Assembly: GCA_963931925.1 (NCBI GenBank)
Contig: OZ007579.1
Coordinates: 29,230,477-29,294,476 of the forward strand
Reading direction: 5' to 3'
Length of the DNA: 64,000 bases
Origin: Onchidella celtica
Taxonomy: Eukaryota; Mollusca; Gastropoda; Systellommatophora; Onchidiidae
Positions 44,301-56,300 of the stretch are shown here, one piece after another. The position numbers and the translations under genes were made by a program. The notes below the pieces were generated by a model. That model was not told the DNA's origin. It made no database searches and saw only the letters and a program-made list of their open reading frames with translations. Within the stretch, counting starts at the first letter, position 1, and each line of letters starts with the position of its first letter.

Positions 44301-47300
44301 GCTGCCAGTTAGGCGAACATTGTGTCGACCTGACCTCAGAGGTACCTGTTCGGCAACGACCATACCCGGTGCCCTATGCTATGCGCGACTCCTTGAAGGA
44401 GGAGCTCAGCACCATGGAAAGGTTGGGCATCATACGCAGGAGCTCATCAACGTATGCTTCACCGGTTGTTGTCGTCAAGAAGAAGGATGGATCCAACCGA
44501 GTCTGCATCGATTACAGGAGGCTGAACAAGATCACTGTGTTCGACCCTATCCCAACAGCCCCATCGGAAGTGTTCCAGAGTCTGTCGAGAGGAAGAATAT
44601 TCTCTCGGATCGACTTGAGCAAGGGATACTGGCAAGTGCGAGTCCGGGAACAAGACATTCCCAAGACAGCGTTCGTCACCATGGGCGAACATTACGAATT
44701 CACCCGGATGCCCTTCGGGATGATGAACTCAGGAGCTACACTGAACAGGATCGTGAAGCCATTGATCCAGGGACTGAACAATGTGACAGCGTATGTGGAC
44801 GACCTGCTGATCCATACAGAGACATTCGACGAGCATGTGAAGGCTCTCAAAGAATTGCTGCAGAGGATGGACCAAGCTGGATTAACTGCAAGACCATCCA
44901 AGTGCCTGATTGGAACGTCTGAAGTGGACTTTGTTGGACACTCAGTGGGAAAGGGTATGATTGGCTTGTTAGAAGAAAATGTGTGTAAGGTGCGGGATGC
45001 ACCCAGACCCACCACTAAAAAGGAAGTGAAAGCATTTTTAGGACTGGTGGGATATTACCAAGAATTTGTACCTAACTTTGCAGCGATTGCAACACCACTG
45101 TCTGATTTGCTTAGAAAGGGTCAGCCCAACGTAGTTCAATGGGAAGAAGTGCAGGAGAAAGCGTACACTTCTCTGAAGAATGCTATTGTTTCCAAACCCG
45201 TGTTATGTTTGCCAGATTTTTCAAAAGAATTTGTCTTAGCAACTGATGCACCAGATCGCGGGTTGGGTGCTGCTCTTATGCAGGAATATGAGGGAAAGTT
45301 GTATCCTGTGGCATATGCCAGTCGTAAGCTATTGCCTCGAGAGACGAAATATTCAGTCTCAGAGCGAGAATGCCTAGCCATCGTTTGGGCCGTAAAGAAG
45401 TTTACTTTGTATTTGTATGGAAAGGAGTTTGTGCTCCAGACTGACCATAGGTCATTAGAGTATTTGAATTCTGCCAGATTTGACAGCCCAAAGCTATTAC
45501 GATGGAGTCTATTTTTACAGTCATATCGATTCAGGATTAGGTATGTCAAGGGCAAGGAAAATGTCGGCGCCGACTTCCTGAGTAGAGTGTTTTGAATAGT
45601 ACAAGTTCAGTGAGATGTATTGTAACCCAGAGTTTTGCCTATTAGATAAGTTTTTGGGTTGAATGTATTGTACTGTAGCGGTATATCTGAATGAGTATTG
45701 AATTATTGGCCGGCAGAGAGCCACTATGTATTAGTCATATTTTGATGTTTTCATTATTTGTCACCAATGGGACAATGTAATTTTTGAAGGCTGTAACCCA
45801 AATGAGAACTGCGAGCAAGCAGTGATTTTGTATGTTGCATTGATGTAATTTACGAGTGGCCTAAGCTTAGGCGGTATTGGTATTGCTTCGTTTGATCTGA
45901 TATGATGAAGTTAGACCCTGATCAGTGGTCGATATGTGTTGGTATTTTTGCCATTGTATCTATGAGTTTATGCATTTGGTTTTTAGGACAATCATTGTTA
46001 TGCATAACGTTTATGTGCTATGGTTCGTGCGCGAAGCATTTTGTACTCGATGGCCATCGTTTCACCATGGTATGATTTTTAATAGTATCATTGACCATCG
46101 TTTCACCACAGTGGTGGTATTGTATTGTTTATAATAGTAGGTCTACTGTTGACCATGGTTTTGTAATGGTACTGTAATGATATTGTAATGAGATTGTATT
46201 AGTGTTATAAAGATAATATGGTTATTGTATTGTACTTAGGATATTGGGAAGACACCTAGTACATTATTAGCAATGGCTATTGTAAGATTGGAGATGATAA
46301 GTATTCTATGATAGTGTAGACGCTTTGTCACAAATCCCAGACTGGGAAATGTAATAGTTTATGACAGGACGACAATCACGAACAAACAAGTTTAACACTT
46401 AACAAAACAACCCATCAGACTCACACATTTATTAAACATAATTATACATATAATAGCGCAATTACATATATTATATTATTGAAATGACTGCCGTACAACG
46501 GCCTTATTCTCACATGCACTCTTCCTCGGATCCACAATCCGGTAGTTACTCCTAAAGGCACTTCGGCCTCAGCCTCTCCCCTCAGGGTCTTAATAGTACA
46601 TTAATGATTCACTGGCACCGCAGTCTCTCAATATCACCTTCCTATTGTCATACACCTTAGCACTCCCCTAGCACCTCAGCAGGGCAATAACACATTAGTA
46701 TTTCCATAGCCATCAACATGGCAACAACATAATATCAGTTCACTAGCCTATCAACATGGCAACAATATAGTATCTCATTCACTCTCATATCTACGTCCCT
46801 GTCCGTGGCCTGACTGCCACGACCTTATGTGCCTCTACTGTCCTACACTGACAGCCTCACTTCTGGCCTATGTGTGGCCTCCGGCCCTATGCTGGCCTAT
46901 CCCCTGTGCTCATCGAGGTGGCTCTGCGGCCCGTCCCCGACACCAGTCATAACTGGAAAGACCTCTCACTAGTCTTCTCGACTGCTTCCCCTTTATGTCC
47001 GCCCGATGGGCTTTTATTCACAGGTCCGATCCCTAGGACCTTCTAACTTGCAGTGATAGTATTACCGCGCTTTCGCCTCCTTCAGACCCCGCCCCCACTA
47101 CTACTCACAACAGCACGCTTAACTTGCTGTCTACTGTGAGCCTTTCTTACTCTACACCCGCTCTGTAGCAATCCCCTTAATTGCACTCACTCCACTCGTG
47201 ACATCATCCCCCACCCCAAAAAAATTAATGCAATTAATTTCAAATCGCATCAAGATGACTGTCAACGAGTGAGCGTGAGCAATACCTACACTAAAAAAAC

Positions 47301-50300
47301 TGACCTAGCAGTTCCCCTAGTGTATAAAATACCGAAATCAGGGGAAAATATGGGGATCAATATGGCCTGAAATATGCATATATGTGTCACATCATGAATA
47401 GCTAACTAATCACAATACTTAATACAGAATCAAAAACCATTCAACCTATCAACCATTCTTCATATCATATATTTTATAATGTCAATATTTTAAAGTCGAC
47501 TCATTCACACAGATCCTGTCAATGTTCCTGTCCTCCGATGTATAAGCTCCTGAAATCTTCCCCTAGGCTCGACTAAGGTAGTCGGCGATATGATTGCTGG
47601 TTCCTGGAATTGGTTGAATAACGAAGGTATACGGCTGCAAAGCCAATGCCCATCTAGACAAGCGTGGGCTGGACGAACGATTCTTCGACAAAAATGTCAG
47701 TGGCTTGTGGTCTGTCTGGATACCAAATTCTCGTCCCATGAGATAACGTCCTAGTTTCTGGACGGACCAGACAATGGCAAGACACTCACGCTCTATCACA
47801 GAATACTTTCTTTCTCTCTGCAATAACTTCCTACTGACATAACATACAGGATGGAGACATTCGTTCTTCTCCTGTAGAAGACAAGCGCCGACACCAGAGT
47901 CCGACGCGTCCGTTCTGAGGATAAAATTAGATCGAAAATCGGGTAATATCAAAATGGGTGACGATGATAATGCTGTCACCAAATTATCAAATGATGTCTG
48001 ACATTCAGACGTCCACTGGACCTTATCGGGTTGTCCCTTCTTAGTAAGGTCAGTGAGAGAAGATGACAAGGAGGAAAAATTTGGAATGAACTTTCTGTAA
48101 TAATTTAAAATTCCCACTAAGCTTCTGACTTGTTTCTTTGTTTTAGGGATTTGCAACCCTACCAACTTGTCAATTTTTGTTACTTCAGGTCTCTGAACAC
48201 CTCTACCCACGATATGTCCTAAGAATATTATCTCTGGACATGCCAAATCCATCTTTGCGGGTTTAGCAGTTAACCCAAAATGGCGTAATCGTTGAAAAAT
48301 TACTGTTAGTGTCTGAATATGATCAGACCATGTCGACGTATGGCATGCTATATCATCAAAGAATGACACGACATTAGGTATGTCCTTCAACACTAGTACG
48401 AGAATAGCGATACTCTGGTCTCTGATGAACCCTCTGCAGCCTATCAACGTGGAAAACCTTTACTGATCCATCAATGTGGATAGCGTAATCTACCTTCGAA
48501 ACAATTCGCTCAATAACATAAGGACCTTTCCATGTCATCAATAACTTATTATGGTCCGTAGGTAACAACAACAGAACCTTGTCTCCTGGCTTAAAAATTC
48601 TCAGTTTGGACCCTCTATCTTTATAGTCTTTTGCTCTTTTCGAAGCGATACTAGACGCTTCTTCTGCTATAGTGCGCGCTGCAGATAGTCTTTCTCTTAA
48701 ATCAACAAGGTACTGAAACACCGAAATCTGCTCATCGTCTCCCGATGATGGCGACGTCATCATGTCCCGAAGAACATCAGTTGGGCCCCTAGGACTACGA
48801 CCGTACATCATTTCGAACGGCGAGAATCCCGTTGACTCCTGCCGTACCTCTCTGTACGCGAATAACACTGCAGGGATATATCTATCCCAATCTTTAGGGC
48901 GATCAGCAGCTACCTTACGCAGCATCGACTTTAACGTCGAGTTCAATCTCTCGCACATGCCATTAGCCTGCGGATGATAAGGGGTGGTAGTGATGGGTTG
49001 TATACTGAATAAGCGGAACAATTCCTTCATCATCTGCGACGTAAATTGCGCGCCCCTATCAGACAGAATTTGCTCTGGTATTCCTACCCTAGCGAAAATT
49101 GCAAACAACGCTTCCGCGACTGCCTCAGACGTTATGGTCCGCAGAGGAACCGCCTCTGGCCATCTCGTAGCATTACATATGACCGTTAAGAAAAATCGAT
49201 TCCCCCTATCGGTCGCTGGGTGAATGGGGCCAACAAGGTCTATCGAGACCTTTTTAAACGGTTCTGAGACCGTGGGGATCTTCTGAAGAGGGGCCTGGGG
49301 TGTACGACCCTTATGCGTCGTCTTTTGGCACGCACTGCACGTCTTACAATAGACCTGCACATCTCTGTGGATCGATGGCCAGTAAAAATTTTTAAGAACC
49401 CTTTCTTTGGTTCTAGCTATCCCCATATGACCCGCTAATGGGACATCATGTGCCAAATGCAATACTGTTGCGATCAGCAACGCTGGCACCACGACCTGCT
49501 TTAAAATGGAGGACACCGTTACATATTTACGGAACAGAATGCCCGCCTGAACAATAAAGGAGGACGACCCGTTCTTATATCTCCTCGTTTTCTCGGTTCG
49601 CGCTTCCCCAAAACATGGGTTTAATGATGGATCCTCCCCTTGTAATTTCGCCAAGCGCTCTGGCGTGATATCTAGGTTGACCGCTGGCGTAGCCAAAGGT
49701 CTAATCTTATCTTTATCGGCTACCCGTCGGCGTGTTTCGACCGCGGCGCAAAAGTCAATACCTTTTGATTGCGACCATGCTTGCACGTTCTCATCGGAAG
49801 GGGAAACTACCCGTGATACATTCCCAATGATGAGCTGGGCGCCTGGGAAACAACCAACGACTGCCTCGACTTCCCCGCTAAGGAAAGGTGTATCTATCAT
49901 TATTTTTGCCATGGGTAGTTTCTCAATGGCCCCCGAAAATTGGATGCACGGGACAGTCTCACCTGTAAGCTGTGAATCCCGAATGCAGTCCCTATGCACT
50001 CCCACAACGGTAGATCCTGTATCTCGTAAAACCGAGACCGGTTCGTCCCCAACAAACCCCGGATAAACCCTAAGACCACCTCCTGTATGACATGAATTTA
50101 TAACGGGGATCTTTCTCCCACAAGGTAAAACACCGGAAGATAATAACTTCTCACAACTGGGACACTTAGAATACTGTCCGCCTCCGTTGTCCGATGTAAC
50201 GCACGCAGCCGCATGATGAAATTTATTTGGGGAACATGGACTGGAGCTACTGTCCACGTTCGCCGCTATCCTACCTGCAGGGCAGTTCACGCTGATGTGA

Positions 50301-53300
50301 TCTGCTCTTCCGCAGTTCCAACACTTCGCGGCCCTACACTCGCGCGAAAAGTGACCCACGCGTCCGCAAGTCCAACACTCCGCTCCCTGTGCTGCCCTAG
50401 GCCTGGGTCCCCGTGACCCCTCGCGACCGGAACTAGAGTCCCTATGCCGTCGGTCATCGGCAAAGGTCACAACTCGCCCCCGGCCATTACCGCGACCTAG
50501 CCCTCCTGCTCGGTCAAACTTACCGGATCCAAACGCCGGTGATTGGTGAAAGCCCCTATGCTGCCCCTGGGCTTGCCCGCTATAGGCACCACGCTGACGC
50601 GACCTGTCCCTAAGTCCTGCCGGCGACCCCTCGACAACGGCGACGTATCCAGCATCTTGGACGTACGCCCTGGCGACTGGTTTGGACGGATGCGCCGTAC
50701 GGTATGCTTCCGCCAACTTAGACGCCTCCTGCACCGTCGCGGGTTCGTTCTCTTTCAGGAAAGCCACCAGATCTTTGTGGCACGACGCGTACAGCTGGTC
50801 ACGGATCATTAAGTCTTTCAGTTTAGCAAAATCCGTGCCCACATGCGCCAAGTCTACCCAGTTCGCGAAATACTCCGTTAGTCTCGCGACGAAGGCAGCA
50901 AAGTCCTCCCTGGTATCTGCACGTGCTCGCCTAAACTGCTCCCGGAAATATTCCTCGGTACGCGCAAATCGGCGAAGCAGCAAAGCCTTCAGCTTATCGT
51001 AATCTTGTACGTCTTCGCGCTGTAGCTCTTTAAAGTATGTTAACGCTCGCCCCTGCAATAGCGACGCCAGGTACGTGGCCCATAATTCCTTATTTTCCCC
51101 CCATTGCAATTGTGCGTTCAGTTCGAACCTGTAAAGGAAGGCGTCTATGTCGTCCTTCCGGTCGTCGAACGTAGGGAGCTTAATCCTAACGCCACCTTTA
51201 TTGTGTACCTGCCGCTCAACCGTTTCCGTTGGCGTATTCTTCTTGAGTTCTAACTCGGCGATTCTTATTCGCGCCTCTCTCTCCTGCTGCTTATCTTCTA
51301 ACTCCTTTAACTTAAACTCCCTCTCCTGCTCCTGAGCCTTAGCCTCTCTTTCCTGTTGCTTAAACTCCCTTTCCTGTTCCTTATCCTTAGCCTCTCTTTC
51401 TTGTTGCTGAGCCTTAGCCTCTCTTTCCTCTTGCTTATCCTTAGCCTCTCTCTCCTGTTCTCTCTGTCGCTCTTGAGCCTCTTTTTCTCGCTCTCTATCC
51501 TTAGCACGCTCATCGCGCAAATCCGCCTGCTGTTCTTTAATCCAGCCGCGTAGCTCCTCTCCCTCCAGGCCAAGTTCCTTACCCAACTTCATTAGTTGCT
51601 GGAGTTCCGCCATTTCACAGATTTATGGTTATGGTATATATTTAAAAAAAACGGCTAACCTGTCGGTATGATAACTAACGACACGACCAGAGACCTGAGA
51701 TCACACCAGATATAACAATACCCGGTTCAGAATACAATTCAGAAATATACCTTTACAGCACAACTAATTCTATATCTACAAAATGTATAGCACTATTAAT
51801 TATAAAGGGAAAAAGAAACGACAAGAATGAAGAAATACAGTAGAAGGACCACAAGTACGTCAAGGACAACGAACCAGACTAGGACAAAGACCTAAAAAAG
51901 AAAATATAATGGAAAAAAAAATGCAACCTAACTACGCCGATTATACTACACGGTACAACAAGAACAGAGTCTGAAAAAAAAGAACGTATCTACAGATAGG
52001 GAAGAAAGAGGGACAAGAGAATACGTCTTCCTGCCGAACAGAGAAGATATCGACGCTACAACTAAACAAAAATACAGGTCCCTACAGAACTGTTCACTGT
52101 GATGAACGAAGTTCCAAAGTTTACCACACCTTTTTAAAAGGATAAACTAAGTTCAACACAGCAAACCCGCGCCACCGCCCGTATAACCTATAACGACAAC
52201 AACAGCAAAAACAGGGAAAAAGACAGATTAAAGGAACAGCCCCCGATCCAGGGCACAAAATTTCAGTTTCACTTAACTTCGAATTTTGAGTTTAACTCCT
52301 CCCCTTAATCGGAGCTCTGGCCGCTTGTCTCCTCAGGCTGCACGCACACACTCTGGAAAGTTTAAATACACATTAATACCTATTCATAGCAATACATGCA
52401 TCAATACATATTATTATTCATAACCATACATAAATCATATCATCATGAAATTTCCATTCATCCCACGAACAAAGACAACAGCACGAATTCCTAGCACAAC
52501 AGAAAAACAACTAGATATAACGAATACACAATGTCAAAATGACCACAGGTAACCAGGACGAGCCCCCAGTGTCACAACGGACGAGCCCCCAGTGTCACAA
52601 ATCCCAGACTGGGAAATGTAATAGTTTATGACAGGACGACAATCACGAACAAACAAGTTTAACACTTAACAAAACAACCCATCAGACTCACACATTTATT
52701 AAACATAATTATACATATAATAGCGCAATTACATATATTATATTATTGAAATGACTGCCGTACAACGGCCTTATTCTCACATGCACTCTTCCTCGGATCC
52801 ACAATCCGGTAGTTACTCCTAAAGGCACTTCGGCCTCAGCCTCTCCCCTCAGGGTCTTAATAGTACATTAATGATTCACTGGCACCGCAGTCTCTCAATA
52901 TCACCTTCCTATTGTCATACACCTTAGCACTCCCCTAGCACCTCAGCAGGGCAATAACACATTAGTATTTCCATAGCCATCAACATGGCAACAACATAAT
53001 ATCAGTTCACTAGCCTATCAACATGGCAACAATATAGTATCTCATTCACTCTCATATCTACGTCCCTGTCCGTGGCCTGACTGCCACGACCTTATGTGCC
53101 TCTACTGTCCTACACTGACAGCCTCACTTCTGGCCTATGTGTGGCCTCCGGCCCTATGCTGGCCTATCCCCTGTGCTCATCGAGGTGGCTCTGCGGCCCG
53201 TCCCCGACACCAGTCATAACTGGAAAGACCTCTCACTAGTCTTCTCGACTGCTTCCCCTTTATGTCCGCCCGATGGGCTTTTATTCACAGGTCCGATCCC

Positions 53301-56218
53301 TAGGACCTTCTAACTTGCAGTGATAGTATTACCGCGCTTTCGCCTCCTTCAGACCCCGCCCCCACTACTACTCACAACAGCACGCTTAACTTGCTGTCTA
53401 CTGTGAGCCTTTCTTACTCTACACCCGCTCTGTAGCAATCCCCTTAATTGCACTCACTCCACTCGTGACACGCTTTATGATGTAGATAGTTGAAGAATGT
53501 TCAACTTAAATTGGGGAGTTGTGTAGCGTCCCACTAGTTGACCGATCGATATTTTCTCACCCCCCGCTTGGCGAGTCTCACTCGGCGACCTTCCTCCCCC
53601 CTCTCGCCAGCAAGGCCGGTATTTTTCTTTGATGTGGTTTGTTTGTTTCACTGTAGAATATCTAGAAAATCTAGAATGTACGGCAGTGTCCGAGATTACG
53701 CTAGGTCGACCTTGAGTGATGTAATGCTGTGACGTGTCTGTGTACGATTGGGTGGCCTGTATGTGTCCCGAACGATCTAGGTCTGTCTCGTGCTTATGGG
53801 GCGGTAAAGCCGCTTCCCGAACGTTCCTGGACAGAATATATATAAGGAGGGCCAGGCGAGTAGGATAGTGTGTGTGCAAACCATGGATGCAGGTCGTAGG
53901 TGTAAATCTAGTCGTGGTCAAATATATTATAGTGCCTTCCCTGCTAGGTGTAAGTAACTTGTGGATATCAGCTCGTGTTTACAGTTATTAAAGTTAGTAT
54001 TAATTGTTCATCGGATCCTGTTATTTATTTCTACAACAGTTCGAGACAGTTTCGTTTTTTAAGGGGTAGACGATCAGTTCATCTGACTCTCCCCATCATA
54101 ACGTGCTGAAATTTGCATCAACTGTTACAGACAGAGAAGCTGGCGGAAGATAACATTAGACAGACAAACTGACAGACGGACAGACAGACAAACTGAGAAA
54201 ACTTACGTCAATCCCTTTCACTCCAACCTTGAGTTTATCAGTAATCTCCATCAACTTCTTTGCCTTGGCCAAGTAACCCTCCTCACCTAATGCGTTCATT
54301 GCCGCCCATGCCGCTGCTATGTTGCCGCCTGTAAATCATTCATAAAATTTATGTATCAAATACAAATTTATCAGTGTCCTGGTGGTTTTTGCATCCGCCC
54401 CCCCCCCTAATTATTTCTGTTTTTCTTTAGCTCTATAATTCTTTCATCATCTACTTGCAATGGCTTGCCTTTTCTATTTTTAAGTGAATGTTCCTCCTTT
54501 CTATTTTCTCTCCACTGAAACTAATTTCTTTTTCCTTGTATTTTATCGAAGATAGGGAACTTAAACAAAAAAAAAAAGCTACAAATAAGTTACAAATCTT
54601 GATTTCTTTGATCTTCAGTTCTTGTGAGAGTGTGTTCTTGGCTCTCTGTCGTAAGGAAATATATATAAGCACTAAGGATAATAATAATGCTATTTGATTT
54701 TCCCCTAATTCTTTACTTAATATAAACAATTTTTGCAGGTTCCCATGCCATGTCGTCCATGCAAATTAAAAATTCTATTCCGAAAATCTTCTTTTCAACG
54801 CCATGGCATCGAAAGCACTCGAACAGGCAATGTCGCGGATTGTTACAGAAATGTCAGTCCAATACAAGACCTCCAATACAAGTTCGTCTAGTCTGGTGTG
54901 ATGACAGAAATTCTAATTATGTGGCGGTAGTGAAAACTCAGAAAGGCGCCAAGAAGGAAATCATTGCTCATGGTTGGGAATTGGGGTGTATTCACCTGGC
55001 CATTACAAAACTCCATTATAATATCACTGTCTTGAGCCCTTGACTTTCCAACATGCTCTAAGAGTTTGCCTTATTTACTTTTATTTCACACAAATAACTT
55101 CAATCAACTCCCTTTTGCCCTCGATTCTCTCTTTCCCCCCTCCTCACTTTTCATTGTGCCATGTACTGATATGTTCATCATCCATCCCTTTTCTTCTCTC
55201 TCTCTCTCTCTCTTGCTCTCACCCACACACACTCACATCAAAGGACAAAAAAGGAAACTCTTGTGTAGCATTACGTGTCCTTACCTGGTCTGGTACCAGC
55301 TAGTGATGGACTGCCATACAGACCGCCAGGCCATCCGCCATAGGTGAAAATCTGGTGTTTCCTCAACTCATCATTCCTGTAGGCTATAACACTGGCACCC
55401 TGGTAGGCAGAAACGGCAATAACAGCTATAATATTATGTACATTACTAGTAAGACACGCAGGTGAAACTGGCACAACAGTAATGCAAAACGTCAGGAAGT
55501 GAAATACAATGGGAATTCAAAACACTGAAATATAATAACCTACATTTCTGTTCAATTATGATTCTATAGCCTACAACAATGGCTTCCTTCAAGAATGTTC
55601 TAAGATAATTTAATATTTTGACCGCCCCCTCCCAGTTTTCCCCAAACTAAACGTTCCTCTGTTTCTCTCACCTTCACTGTGTAGCCATATTTGTGCACAT
55701 CAGCGGAAATAGAAGTCACACCTGGACATCGGAAGTCCCACTTGGGAACGTCAAAACCAAGTTTTTCCACCCTACAAATATTTATCAACACATCACAATT
55801 CTGTATAGTGTGTCTCACGCGATTAAACCTTCTCTCCAAATTTGATTTCCTCGAGATTCACTACACAATGGAAGGGAAGTAATAATGAAAAGGGGACATA
55901 ATCAAAACAGTAACAACAAAAACAAAGAAACAAAGAAACCTGTCTTTGGTAACTTCCTCACTTGTACGATTTTGCATACTTTGCAGCAATTTTATTTTTT
56001 CAGCAATTTGAACCTTGTCATACATTCGTCCCGGACTATTCCTAAGTGCCCCCCTCCAATCCAAGAATTTCCCCATGTCTTTATCTGCTCCCTGTCATCA
56101 TCTCAGTTCATGTTATTCTCTGTTTGCTCAGAACCTGTTTGTAGTTGTCCTCGAAGTCTGAACCCGCCTGTCTTACTGTTACTCCCTCTTTGTTCACCAC
56201 ACCACCAGAATCTTGTGG

Positions 56219-56300
<82 letters not shown>

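Larger units (their letters stand above)
46326..53470 (-). mobile_element. Element B: Gmr1-like LTR retrotransposon with internal RT deletion
   Basis: 878-bp LTRs at 52593-53470 (5') and 46326-47203 (3') look identical by eye, and CGCTT is duplicated outside. The 7145-bp element is inserted into the 3' tail of element A, on the opposite strand. It carries a gag-protease-integrase frame and a separate frame for the rest of RT plus RNase H. The linker and N-terminal RT between them are missing. LTR identity implies very recent insertion. Confidence 0.95.
40338..54129 (+). mobile_element. Element A: Gmr1-like Ty3/Gypsy LTR retrotransposon, split by element B
   Basis: LTRs 40338-40945 and 53522-54129 (608 bp each, TG...CA ends) bound it, with GACAG duplicated outside. 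By eye the LTRs differ at three positions, so the insertion is young. Internal parts are a PBS at 40949-40966, one long gag-pol frame at 41057-45595, and a non-coding tail 45596-46325 plus 53476-53521. Removing element B and one copy of its duplicated target gives about 6.64 kb. Pol order is protease-integrase-RT-RNase H. Goodwin and Poulter described this order for Gmr1-like elements. It is antisense to the lyase gene. Confidence 0.95.

Noticed and set aside
44299-44922. 207-codon + frame
   Set aside because: Shadow frame inside the element A reverse transcriptase.
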